64,000 nucleotides of DNA. Source: Apostichopus japonicus (taxonomy: Eukaryota > Echinodermata > Holothuroidea > Aspidochirotida > Stichopodidae). The position numbers and the translations under genes were made by a program. Below, piece after piece: positions 35,483-60,498 of the stretch. Each line of letters begins with the position of its first letter. Within the stretch, counting starts at the first letter, position 1. The notes beneath the pieces are model-generated. The model did not search any database and was not told the DNA's origin. It was given only the letters and a program-made list of their open reading frames with translations. Location of the stretch: contig NC_092566.1 of the NCBI RefSeq assembly GCF_037975245.1, forward strand, positions 18,013,001 through 18,077,000, written 5' to 3'.

Positions 35483-37758
35483 TTACCTCGGACTTTCGTG
35501 AACATAATCAACTAATCATGCTTGTACTCTTTGTCTTAGGAGAGGTAGGAAGTGAAGTGCGCATGACGAGCTTCTCACCGAAAGCGACATGCAAACGACA
35601 TGTGTGATATGATTATAACGTATATGCAATCTCAATGACTCCATTACTCTTAACTCTTGAGAGAAAAGGTTCGGCACTTATGAAACTTGAGAGACTTTTG
35701 ATTGATCATGCTGAGAGTAATTTATCAATGTCATTCAGCCTCTGAAGAAGATCCTGCTAGATTCGAAACGTCAGGCCAACTTACTTTTACACAGTAATAT
35801 ATCAAATGAGCAATCCTAAAATATACTTTTCTATTAGTGGTTTGATCCCATTGTCATGGTAAAAGCAATGACAATGTTTTGAAAAGTGCTACGGCTGTTT
35901 TTTACTATAGGATGGGATTTATTTAAATGACCTCAGGATACATGGACTCTTATTCAAATCCCGTTCGAAGACCAAAGCAATCTTTGACCTTTTAATTCTC
36001 TCTTCTCATTTACAAATTCCACTATTGTTCCTTTTATTGTTGTTTGATAAATTCCATTTTCCTGGCACGTTTCCGTTGTGCATGTCAGTACTAATAGAGA
36101 TGGGACTAACATAAATCTAGAGTAGGACTATTTTAAAATGTATTTTAGTCAGAGCATCTTGAACGAAAGTAGTTAGTCAGTTCAATTCCCGGACAATTCA
36201 TTCCGTTGTTAAGTATTTATAAACATGGGATTAATTTATCCCAGGGGAGTAGTCCATTGAGCCATCTTTGGTGACGTCACACTTATGGTATCGTACGACA
36301 ATTATTTGTCCCATTGGCTTACACACTAAACTCGTCATTTTCAAGCCCTGCCAAAGCATAGAGATAAGTTTTAAACTGTCATATCCTACGAACCACACGA
36401 TAGCTGAGATCTAAGCCTATCATGGCACTTGCAAATTTCTATATCATGACCGTTTACATTTTGAGATAGAAGAGGAGCAAATTTAGCATACTGAACCCCA
36501 ACCCGTCCATCTGCTCGCTCGGAGTAATATCAACATTTAACCAAAGATTTTCTAAAATGGTTTATGTCACCTTCAATCCTCGCTATTTTCACACAATCTG
36601 TACTTTAAATTATGCTCTCTCACATAAAGGCAAAAAGAAACAATGATGATAACTGGTAATATCCTAAAACAAGCATTACATTAGATCATTTTTGCTCTTT
36701 TCTCCGACAATGGTTAACCTTTCGGGCGGATGTACACTACTCTAATTGTGGTGCGGTACCTTATAGGGACAACACTCGCAAGACATGCTCCCTCATTAGA
36801 CTGAACTGCTTATTATCTTTGAAAAATTGCACATATGATGACAACTGGGACATGTTGTTGGTTCTAGTGTGATGAAATATTCTGAGGAGATGCTTTTGAT
36901 CACAAGTACAGTCGTGCAGGCACTACAACTAACTAATAGCCAAGTAAACTATTAGAGCATTACACTATTGGAGAATTAATTTGCAAGTTGTAATGGCCTT
37001 ATCTTTAAGGAGCGGGGAGGTGGGGGAGTGGGGGTTATATTCAATGCATTTTAGCAATAAAATACATTACTACGGTGAATGAACACATGAATAAAGAAGA
37101 AGGATTTTATTATTTATAATTTATTCTCAAAACATGTTTCTTTTCACTTTCAGACTAAATATCTTTAAGATAAGTTGTCAAAATTAATAAAAATGACTAT
37201 ACGGATTCATTTGAAAAAAAATTGTGTTAATAAGTGAACAAAATTAAAAACAAATTGATTGGAGTTTATTTACAGAAAAGTTGAAAATATATGACACATG
37301 TAAACAATAATAAGATACTGCTTTGTGCACTATCAAGCTGAACAAATCGTGGATATAGGGATATATATATATACAAACAGAATGGCATACCAAATGTTCA
37401 TTATTTGATTCTAACTGAATTCTTAAAGTTTCTTCTTCTTATTTGCTGTGTAACCGTGGTTTCCCCATCTTTAAAATCTCCATTGTATAACATTGCTTCC
37501 ACTCTGACCAAGTTACGTAATATTCATACATTAATTGAGTACCACTGAATTTAACAAAGAGGTTCCCAGTTTTTTTTACCAATGTATAGGAGGTTTTGTC
37601 CCACAAATCGAATGAATTGAATATTTTGTCACTGCAGAGACCTGCGAATTTTATGTTCAATTCAGGGTGGGAACCGACTGAAAGTGCACCCCCTCCCCAC
37701 ACTCCCCCCTCCCATATTTGTGACTACCAAATTAAGTGTTGATAGGGTGGCCTAAGAT
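35483..37758. other. Non-coding stretch downstream of the MAPEG-like gene
   Basis: Apart from the hammerhead-like motif at 35738-35776, no coding exon or element was recognised in this 2.3 kb. The minus-strand open frame at 37439-37702 (87 codons) has no recognisable domain. Confidence 0.5.
35738..35776 (+). ncRNA. Hammerhead-like ribozyme motif, degenerate copy
   Basis: The motif reads GCCT, CTGAAGA, hairpin region GATCCTGCTAGATTC, GAAA, CG, TC, AGGC. It is nearly identical to the minus-strand copy at 17555-17593, but the 3' arm of stem II is damaged (GATTC where GGATC would pair). It lies 256 bp past the stop codon of the MAPEG-like gene, in sense, so it could be inside its 3' UTR. Probably a short Penelope-like 3' remnant. 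Confidence 0.45.
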
Positions 37759-37764
37759 TTTATT
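37759..37764 (-). promoter_or_regulatory. Candidate polyadenylation signal AATAAA
   Basis: On the minus strand AATAAA lies about 40 bp past the TGA stop (37804-37802) of the DEG/ENaC gene. This would give a very short 3' UTR. The hexamer is common in AT-rich DNA, so this is only a candidate. Confidence 0.4.
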
Positions 37765-37801
37765 GAAATCCTCAACTTTTTATCGAATCCTATAAAGTAC
37801 A

Positions 37802-50655
<12,854 letters not shown>

Positions 50656-51655
50656 ACGTGTTTCTTGGCCCCTGGCCTATGCTGCTACAACCTGTGCACC
50701 GACCTATTTGGTCCCTCGTGCTGCACCCACTCACACTGATCAATCAATTAATCAATATTGAAAATATTACATGACAATGAGAGAATCGATTGTGGCTTCG
50801 TGGGGGACTTGACTTGAGTGGATAAACAACAAAGAGAGCTTTGTGTATTTCTAGACGATAAAATAGATGTCATTGTTCTCTTTGCTAAGGTATGTAGGGT
50901 GCAGCTGATATATAGTTTAGCCTAAATCAAAGTTGCGGGTTGCTAAGCTTTTCTTGGTTGTTTCGATTAGTCCGTGTTGCGACCTTCTTAGACGCCGTTT
51001 TATACATAGACAATAACATCTCTCATCGCTCATGTCAGTAACCCCAGCCATCACCGTAGAAGAGGAGAGAAATTGGATTGTGTATAAAAGTGTCTCTCAT
51101 CAAATTAGTACACGCCCTCTCTATTAGAACCCATTTCTATTCTCTGAAAAATGGTTGGGTATAGAACTGAACTAATAATAAACTAAAACTGAACTAAAAG
51201 TATACTATTTCACTTGTTAAACGAAAAGTAAGGGCATGATTTATTTTCATGATAAGAAATTATACAATAAAGGCAAAATGCTATGAAGTATTTCACACTC
51301 AGCGAATGTTTCGACGATCATCCACATACTGATGTATTAACTGCCAAATAGGGTAACGGTAGCTCTGTATCGTAGGAGAGGATGAAGGTGCCACGCAGAG
51401 CCGTTCACAGGATTTCAAGTGAAGAAAGGATGGGGGACAGAAACGGGGACAAATTCTAAATTACCCCAAACTGATATAGGTAATAGCATGTTTTTTTATG
51501 GAAGTGCCAAAGAACTTAAGTTTGTTCCTGGGGCCATTGAAGCCAACACCATTGTAGGGGAGGCGGTATGGAGGCTATTCTGCAAGAAAAATAAACCATT
51601 GTGACGTCATATGATGCATTCGGAGACACATTTTGTCTTCAAATGGTGTGAAGAC

Positions 51656-51729
51656 TCGCGCACAAAGAAACGTCTCATGCCGGTAATCTGAACTAGTTTC
51701 GAATGAGGTGTAACAGAAGTGTTAGACAC
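51656..51729. repeat. Dispersed repeat, copy 1 (matches 63927-64000)
   Basis: GTGAAGACTCGCGCACAAAG, then AAACGTCTCATGCC and ATGAGGTGTAACAGAAGTG, match the right edge of the window in the same orientation with about seven differences. The full extent is unknown because the second copy is cut by the window edge. Confidence 0.75.
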
Positions 51730-52619
51730 CACCACCCAGAAAATACACACACAGCTTGCTACCGTCGGTAATTAGACACTAGTGTACAGTCAATACATAC
51801 AGCTACGGTCAATACCCACAACACAGCTGTGTACATAGCAGCGTGGACAACTCAGGTCTAGATAAAAGATAACAAGGTATCACGGTAACAAGGTATTTCA
51901 TTACTGTCTGCATTTTTTGTAGCGAAAAGAAGAAAACGTCATTTGCAAGCAACATAAAGTTAACTTTTTCAGAGCGCGGCACGCGGTTTTGGCGAGTCTT
52001 CAATGCCTTTAATAAGCTCTAAACCCAGGGTTGTGCTATAATGACTATTTGATTGGTCTGGGGAGAGGGGTTAGGGGAGGTGTACACCATTACAAAGGGT
52101 TTAATTCTTCCCATTTATTTTAAGTTAACAACCATGGATTGAATCTTCCCCCCTGACCTAGATGGTGGTGGAATCACTACCACCCCCCCCTTTCCCATTG
52201 TGCATGCCATTGAGGTCAGGATCATGAAATGTTGGGGAGGGGCACACAAAGAGTAGTTGAAATTTATGGAAAATGGCACTCTTTTTCCGAAATTACTAAC
52301 GTTTAGGATATCTTTGCTCCTCCTAATATACTTAAGGAAAAAACGAAGATGTGAAGATCCAGTCACAAAATTGTCCCTGGGCAGGGCACTCGACACCACA
52401 TAGTGGGGGGGGGCAGGGGGCTTGTGGATACCTATAGATAATATAAATTTGTGACCTTCGATTAACTCTGAAAAAAATAACACCCAAAGACAATCCATTC
52501 TTGTGCTGTTTAATTTTGTTTATTTACAAGAAGTTGATATCACAACACAATAACACCTTTAACAGTATCGAGTCTTAGGAGTGTGAGCAAGTGTAGCTGT
52601 TGTAATAATTACACTCAAG

Positions 52620-52835
52620 ATTGGTAAGGAGACATAGCTGGACCAGGGCAAGGGAGGGGGCAAAGAGACTGACAGGGCTAAAGAATGGTAAGGACAAATG
52701 GTGGACATAGCTGGACCAGGGCACGGGAGGGGGAAAAGAGACTGTTAGGGGTAAAGATTTGTAAGCACAGACTGTGACATATCTGGACCAGGGCAAGGGA
52801 GGGGGGGGGAAAGAGACTGATAGGGGTAAAGCATA
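52620..52835. repeat. Tandem repeat of about 75 bp, three copies
   Basis: Units contain CATAGCTGGACCAGGGCAAG, then GGAGGG, AAAGAGACTG and GGGGTAAAG. The array is intergenic, about 1 kb past the GHITM stop codon. Not coding. Confidence 0.85.
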
Positions 52836-53910
52836 TATACACCGCATCAAGAGTTATTCAAGTCATATTGCATTTTATTGTTAAAATCACATTAACCTGG
52901 TCCTCCTCCTACTTTCCATTTGTTCCCATTGATGCTGAGGTGAAAAGGAAGGGGTCGACATTTTGGACTACATACAAATATGACTTGAAATATAGCACAA
53001 TGAGTTGATGATAGAGTTGGTCCAGCCCTGGCTGACGAATTAATAAGAATCAGAAAGTTTTCTCATCCAGCATGGTATGAAAGCAAGGCAGAAAGAAAAA
53101 GTTACCTTACCAATCTAGTCAGGGACAACATCAGCAAAACTTACAAACCACTGAAAACGTATGCCATGTAAATCAAAATTATACCAAAAAATTATACCAA
53201 AAGCTTGAACAGGCCTAGAGAGATTGCTAACTAGATCATGCGAAACATTTAACAGGAATATTCCTATGGTGATTTATCTTGAAAGCAAGAATAACTATAG
53301 AACCATAACAACACTCAAATCTCCCCACATCCCTCCCTCTCTCCCCCACACCCCTCCTCCCTCCCCACACCCTTCCCTCCCCCTGTCAATCCCACTCCCT
53401 CCCTCTTCATTGTTTTCTTTGTTGGACTATGACATCAAGACTAACATGCTACTTTAAGTCACCCTTTTTTTTTAATTGTGGAGGGGGGGGGCTTGGAGTG
53501 GCAGTATATACACAGCAACAAGTATATTGGACACCATCTTATGAGGAACCACATACCAGTGTCAGTCAGCAAAACCCTGAAAACATGAATACGTACAAGC
53601 AATTCTGATATGAAACTTAATATTTGAATGTAAAAATAAGGTGAATTCATATTGGTAGATCAAAGATATCATATAAAGACAGGATGGATTATCAAACAGT
53701 TGACCCCGGGAGTACATGACCCTTACCCCTGCCAAATTAATGGTATAACCTTACTCACAGAGCTTTAGTTTAATTCTGGAATAATCAATATTCTGAATAT
53801 TGCTGTTATAGGAAAACATCCTCTGAAGACTCCAGAACTTGGTTCCCTCCTCGCCAGATAATAAGAAGTCTCTCCTTTCCACAGTTCTCATTTCATTTCA
53901 TGAATTATTT

Positions 53911-54098
53911 TTACTTTCTTTTTCCTCCACCCCCGGAGAGGATCATTGCAATACGAATGAAGATGTTGATGGTATCCATGTAGATGCCCATAGCTCTGCA
54001 AAATAAAAATGGAGATAAAACCAAAGCTTGAGAAGTTATATCAAAATATATTTGAACCTACAATCATTACCAAAATTTGCATAGAAATAAATTTACTT

Positions 54099-54144
<46 letters not shown>

Positions 54145-55819
54145 TATATATATATATATATATATACAAACATATATATATATATATATACAAACATATA
54201 TATATATATATATACAAACATATATATATCTTGCATTATTGATGTAAAAGAAGAAAGAAGGCAGTAAAAATGCTTAACATTCCTTCACATGATTTTTTCA
54301 ACAATTAGTAGTTGAGGAAAAAGGGGAGGGGGGGGGGGCTGGGAAAGGGTGGGTAGGCCAGCAGACAAATATCTGTCTTTGACTTCCATCAGCTCACAAA
54401 TGGATCAGTCTGGTCATATTTATAGATCATATAACTAAGTTAATATTAAACATTGGTATTCTAGTAGTAGAGTTTTGTAAAATATGAATTTTATCTTTAT
54501 TTACATTAAAATCTATTTACATATTGCTATGTGCGTCGTTTCACCCGTTGGAAACAATCTGATATATTTATTTGTAAAAAAATACTCCAACCGTGGTAGC
54601 AGAGTTTCTGGTAATAATCAAGTAAACCGTCACAGATAGATAATTTATAATCTTACGCGTTGATCGGATCAAATCGCTGCGGAGATGCTATGGGATGACT
54701 CTCAGCTTTGGCGACGATCAATTGCGTATCGTAAAGCATGAAGCCACTGAAGAGAACTACACCTCCGTATGTACTGATGGCATACAGTCCAGATCCAAGA
54801 GCAGTGGTAACTGGAAAGAAGAGACCACCTATCATGGAAGAAAAGGGCGGGAAAACGTTATGAGCCACTGATGATTGAGAAACAAAGCTGTCAGCTTTAA
54901 AACTGAGTAATGATGGAAGAAAGGGGGGGGGAGTGGGGGCGTGGGGGAGTTATAAGCCACTGATAATTGAGAAACAAAGATGTCAGCTTAAAACTGAGTA
55001 ATGATGGAAGGGGGGGAGTGGGGGCGTGGGGGAGTTATAAGCCACTGATAATTGAGCAATAAAGCTGTCAGCTTAAAACTGAGTAATGATGGATGTTGAT
55101 TACAACGTACTCTGGTGACTTACCCAATGAGGAGATGAGTACAACTCCGAGGCCCATCGCCAGTGGCCCTCCCATGTAAAGGAACTTATCACTAGGAGCA
55201 CAGGCTGCGATGCATGACAGACCTGTTGGTGGGAAACGAGTGAAGAAATGAGAATGTTAATTCATGACATCTCAATTGATTGTAACTCCAGGATTAAATG
55301 TCCAATGAAACATGAAGACAAATACTCATTTTTCTTGTTTTTTTTCTCTTCTTTCTGTATGTATGCCATGCATTGATATTTAGATATAAATAAATATATA
55401 TAAAACATTTTGGAATATCATAAATATATATATATATATATATATTCATTTGCCTTTGTCGTTTATCTCCGTTCCATTAACATAAAGTCTGTTCAAAGTA
55501 TCTCTCTTGAGATCTGGCTTTAGGAATCACAAATGATTTTCGAGTTGGTTAGCATCATGTTTGATCTCTAGAGTAAGGCAAAATATGTTACCAAAGACAG
55601 AACTGGTGTTGTTCGAGACGGGTGTCAAACGCCTCCAGTGAAATTACGACTTTCCTTACCGGTTTTGAACCTCTGTACATACAGTCGGCGTCCATGGCCT
55701 AGTTTGGTTGGGGTGTCCGCGTACAAAGCGGGAAGCCCGGGTTCGAATCCCGATGGAGGCTGGAAGTTTTTTCATTGTTCTGGATTTCCTTCTCATTACA
55801 TTTTAACTTTTTCACTATG

Positions 55820-55885
<66 letters not shown>

Positions 55886-58800
55886 TGTAGATACAAGCCT
55901 AGCTTCATAGTTAAAAAGTAACATTAAAAGGCAGATGTACAAACCTCCAACGATACCAGCTGTGTACCAAGCAGCCTTGATAAGAAGTGGACCTCCCATG
56001 AAGCACATAGGGGTCAAGAAAGCACCGATGACACTACTGTGTCCTAGCCATGTCAGCTGCTTCAAACCAATTCCTTCTGAGTAAGGCACAGCCATGGTAA
56101 CAACTCCTGATGCAAGCACCACACATGTAGAGGCAATAATTCCCTAAAGAGAAAAAATAGAATTACAAACAAATATGTATTGACATTGATCTGTTAGCAT
56201 GCCAAATATATATAATTACAAACACTTGGCATGCACATTATTTCATTTAAAATAAGATGTCACTTCCATAATGTTACAAGAAATTAAACAACTCATACTT
56301 GTGACAGCTCCACTCATTTTCAAATCAGCTAAGTACTAACATTGTCCTGTGTGCATGCTGTAAAACAAATCTTCTCTTATGGTACTTTACATTTTAGAAT
56401 CGGGCTGAAGCTGTTCTTTTCATTGACTGTTGACCTAAATTAACACCTTATAGGACTTTTCTTTCAAATAGAAGAAAACTTTGTAGTTTTTAAAGGAAAT
56501 TTTTTTTCCTGACTGGACCAAGTGAGAAGTGACATGAAATGAACTCTGCATATTTCATCTAGTGATCTTCAAAGGCCAATTCTATCACTGTCCGTTACAA
56601 TACAGAAAGCTACCCTAGCTGTCCTCAGTGCACATTTGTTCTTAAGTGACGCTCATTTGTATGACGTCCTTAGCTTTGTTTCCCTTTCAAATCAGGGCAT
56701 GGAACTTACAACCCATGACTTGGGCATGTACTTCGCAACCAACATCTTGTTCCTGGAGAGTCCATAAGCCACTGCCGACGTGGTTGCTATGCCCATTGCA
56801 AAATACTGGTAAGTTGATCGGACTCTGGTCCTTACGTAATCTGGCCACATTCTGAAAACAAAATAGACTTGATTAATATCACATTTCGGACCTTAAAATT
56901 ACACAGATCTGTTCTTGTTGATAACCGTATGTAATTTGGTATCGATAGTTTAGAAGCAACTAATGTTCCTTCTTTATTATTAATGTTAACAGAAATCAAA
57001 GTTTTTGCCCTACCTTTAAAGTAACATTACTGCACTGTACATCTAACATTTCAGTAAAAATTACACACACAGTCACACCTTTTCACATCTACATTTCTAC
57101 AGCAGTTATGGATATTTAGAGCCCTGGACAATGGCTTTCTCTAAATAACAGTGATAAATCTCTATTGGACTGATACTTGAAGTGATATTGTCCATTTGAG
57201 CTGTTGCAAACATGGCAATTGATTCTACCTTGAGTAGCCTAACAATATGTCAAGTTTGTTATTGGATCAAACCTAGCCATTACCAAGGTTACTAAGTAAC
57301 TCCAGCCTCCCTTCCCCAACAAAAATAAATTAAAAATAAATTAAAAATAAATTAAAAATAAATTAAAAATAAATTAAAAATAAATTAAACATATATTAAA
57401 AATAAATTAAAAATAAAGTCTTTGTCACTGCCTTGCATAGATAAACATCTGGTACAATACTATGTATTGTATTGCATATTATTTTATTTTCTTGCATTGT
57501 GTTGTATTGTATCCTAATCTATCCTATCCTATCATACAGTAATGTATTGTACTGTGCTGTACTCTATTGATTTGTATTGCAGCACACAGAAATTTTGCAA
57601 ACATTTCTAATCTAAGACCATCACTGGGAAGGTTAATAATTTTGAATACTGGCAACAATGTTAAGGACTTCTGCTGTAATCCTGGGTTTACCCTACAATA
57701 GCAAGACATCTACTTACGCTGCTCTCTCAAACGTTCCGACCTCATTTGATAGTCCGAGCCCATAATAGCACAAAGCCCCAATGCCAGCCGCAGCAGCGCC
57801 GGCAACAAGACTTCTCCCCACGACATGTGCTACCAACAAAGCAATGCAGATATATATATTTTTGAATGATTAGAATTTGTGTTATCGGCACATTTCTTTC
57901 ATTTTGTCCAAGTCTGAAAACTTATAATAAATTGGCATTTCAAATCAAGCTTGAAAAAGTGTTTACAATAGCAGCAGTTGATGTAGAAGCAAATTTTTGT
58001 GGAAATTATGGATTTTTTGGTTATAACATATATATATATATATATATATAGCTACAGTTAGTAAGATTCATTCCTACCAATTGCCCCTGTCAGCGTGCAA
58101 TTAGTACACACCCATGAAACAGTGATTTTAGACTCCTGTGTACATTCTGGGATGTTACAATAATGTAACCTCAATAATTCAGTTGACTTCTCAAGCACAA
58201 TTATGAAATATATGTACAGAATTTATGCTGCAGTCATTTGCTACAAATGAACAAAGTTCTGAGTAACTTCTCCAGTTAATTATACAACTGTGCAACTTCA
58301 TCAAAGAAGCTGTCATTATATGGTACAATTGCCTGCATCAATCATGAAGGTCAAAGTTGCAAAAGATTTTGTTTTGAGCAAAAACTGCTTCCAATCTTTC
58401 ATGACTTCATATTCAACGCAATGAGACTCATGAAGTCCTATGACTATGAGATGGTACTGTATAGTGCAGTGATTCACCCAAGTTGTACTTTTGATGTATA
58501 CTGTATGCATACATGTAGGAAAATAGTGATGAAGAACAGGAGAATGACAATGATCTATAAAACAGTTTGTTGCAAATTTATTTAGTTCTATTACACCTTG
58601 AGCGTAATTATCTCGAGAGGATTTGACAGATGTACAGTACATGTATATTTGTGTGGTCAAGATTTGTTAAATTTGAACAATTCATCACACAGAAAGTTAG
58701 AAACTAAACAGCAAAGTGCTTCAAAATATAATCAAATAGCTCTACACAAGTCCAAAGTTATACAGCAGGTTTTTTGTTTTGTGTAATGTGTATACATTAT

Positions 58801-59039
58801 ACTAACTGATTTGAGCAGAGATCTGTTGAGATTTTTACTGTACCTGTTCCATCTGCTGGCTTGCTTAAGGTTTCTTTCAGAGTCTGCCCTTTCTGCTCTG
58901 CCATACGCTTGGTGGCAAGGCGAGTCTGGTTGGCATAGTTACGGATTTGTGTCGAAAATTGTCTTCTATAGTGAGAGGAATGGCAGTTAGTTTGCACAAG
59001 TGAAAAAGCCACTCTCCTGGCATGAAATAGTGCTGCCAT
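53911..59039 (-). CDS. GHITM: Growth hormone-inducible transmembrane protein (mitochondrial BI-1 family)
   Basis: A multi-pass inner-mitochondrial-membrane protein of the Bax inhibitor-1/TMBIM family, known for roles in cristae organisation and ion exchange. Exons in transcript order: 59039-58844, 57829-57718, 56851-56710, 56143-55945, 55222-55124, 54828-54657, 53995-53911. The frame is continuous for 334 aa (human GHITM is 345). The N-terminus is rich in Arg, Ser and Gln without acidic residues ([15 protein letters not shown]), a mitochondrial presequence. Family blocks are easy to follow: [12 protein letters not shown] (about 80-91), [26 protein letters not shown] (168-184), [26 protein letters not shown] and [14 protein letters not shown]. 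It ends GGGGKRK. ATG 59039 lies 7 bases after an AG acceptor (TTGAACAG), so a 5'-UTR intron is likely and the promoter lies upstream towards HADH. Confidence 0.97.
54098..54230. repeat. (TA)n with ACAAACA interruptions
   Basis: TA runs broken by three ACAAACATATA motifs, in the last intron of GHITM (53996-54656). Confidence 0.9.
54867..55092. repeat. G-rich tandem repeat in GHITM intron
   Basis: About two and a half units of roughly 95 bp contain AAACTGAGTAATGATGGA, a GGGGGGAGTGGGGGCGTGGG core and AGTTATAAGCCACTGATAAT. They lie in the intron between exons 55222-55124 and 54828-54657. The G-runs could form quadruplexes on the antisense strand. Confidence 0.82.
55688..55760 (+). tRNA. tRNA-like sequence (solo tRNA pseudogene or SINE head)
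   Basis: A 73-nt cloverleaf can be drawn: acceptor GCGTCCA/TGGAGGC with one G-G mismatch, anticodon stem TCCGC/GCGGG with 7-nt loop GTACAAA (anticodon ACA), and a T arm around GGTTCGAATCC. The A box TGGCCTAGTTTGG and the B box fit Pol III consensus, and a TTTTTT terminator follows at 55767-55772. ACA is not a usual anticodon (Cys is read by GCA), so a tRNA-derived repeat is more likely than a working tRNA. It is antisense in a GHITM intron. Confidence 0.45.
55823..55881. repeat. (TA)n microsatellite
   Basis: About 58 bp of TA in a GHITM intron, just downstream of the donor of exon 56143-55945 and close to the tRNA-like sequence. Confidence 0.9.
57322..57418. repeat. (AAATAAATTAA)n A-rich minisatellite
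   Basis: About nine units of 11 bp, AAATTAAAAAT-type, in the GHITM intron between exons 57829-57718 and 56851-56710. Confidence 0.9.
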
Positions 59040-60498
59040 GCTAACCCTGTTCAAAATGAAATGTATTAAGTTAACTGTGTTTGCCATACAAACGACTGGA
59101 ATGGGTCACAAAGATTTACAAAGATCCAATTAATGTTCATGATAACTTAATGAAATAGCAGTGCTAAAACCAGGTTTAAACTGTATCAAACTGATATCAA
59201 AGTTTTTCCTCACAATTATTGCGCAAATGATACATTTCTACATCTCTTAGACAGTGTGAGGGACATCTGGACCTATCGTAACGGGAATCTGTGCCTACTC
59301 CCAGTTACTTAGGCCACCATACCCACAACAGAGGCTAAGCCCAAGTGTAAGTTAAACTACATAGGCCTTGTGTCTAGTCTATACCCAATATATAAGTAGT
59401 AGTACAACACGTACTCGTAGTACTAGTAGTACCAGGCTAGTACAGTGGTACTGGTAGAACCTTCACGAAGCAAGGTTTGACATAACTTTGTTAAAATTGT
59501 TAGTATATGTAAAGCCGTCCTAACGCTATGGCTAATATCTACCTAATTCTCTAACAATGAAGTCAGGGATATCTTGTCTCGTAGTAAGCTTCAGGGAAAT
59601 GACGATGCTGTTTTCATGTAATAACAAATTAAATACCAAGTTGTATTGTAAGATTTCGCAGTTGTTATGCAATCTTCGTTTAATAAATCATACGGAACGC
59701 CGAAAATGTATATTAGAACCATCGTTGTGTTTGATTTATTTACTATCCAACACTATGGCTAAAACTTAAGACGTTTTTCGATTATGTATAACATGATAAA
59801 GCACTCTGATGGGATACGTAGGAAGATAAATGCCTCATTAATGCCGATATGTCGAAAAAATACGTCTATAAACTAAACACCCGGTAAGAAAAATGAATTC
59901 GTACGTTGGAAAATAAAGACCAAGTTAGTAATGCCATTGTGTCGGGAAAATACCACTGGACACCCGGTAAAATGAATCAATTCATACGGATAAGAATTTT
60001 TTGGAACTTAATAAGAATCACTAACCAACTGTACTTCTGCAGTCTTAGTTTGTTTTCAGTTCGGTCATCTTTACTTCTCTTTGCATGTTTCTTTGCGTGA
60101 GTGATTTGCGATTTGATTATTTTCACTTTAAAGTAACTTTACTTTAGTCACAGTCCAGTCCGGTTTAGTCTGGTAAAGTCTAGCTTAGTTTAGTCTAGTT
60201 TAACAGGAAAATAGAAAGGCATCATTTGTATTGAAGATACATATTTATATGAACTAAGTTTATATCAAGCACCAGATTAAATGTTTGCTTGGTCAGATCT
60301 ATAGGTTTTTCTATACGTGTGTGCCCCCGAACTTTCCTGTTGCGCGATAGACTAGTCTTGATTAACTATAACATACATGCACATGTGCTAGTGTTATCCG
60401 ATTAATTTTGTCAAAAAAGACAAAATTAGTTAGCGTGCGTGTGACAATATCACTTAATTTGAGGTCTACTATACGTTGATTACGTTGTAATTGCCAAA
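59040..60498. promoter_or_regulatory. Divergent intergenic region of GHITM and HADH
   Basis: About 1.46 kb between the two start codons, transcribed outward on both sides. It must hold both promoters and the likely 5'-UTR exon of GHITM. I see no TATA box at a convincing distance from HADH ATG 60499. Short TAGTC/TAGTT repeats lie at 60150-60200. No coding exon was recognised. Confidence 0.55.

Larger units (their letters stand above)
50656..53910. other. Intergenic region between the DEG/ENaC and GHITM genes
   Basis: About 3.2 kb with no recognised coding exon. It holds the dispersed repeat at 51656-51729, the minisatellite at 52620-52835, several C- or G-rich tracts (for example 53340-53410) and presumably the 3' UTR of GHITM just below 53911. 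Open frames here, such as 52115-52498 on the minus strand, have no domain sense. Confidence 0.5.

Noticed and set aside
53224-53457. Pro-rich plus-strand frame
   Set aside because: A translation of a C-rich CCCTCCCT tract; no initiation context or homology seen.
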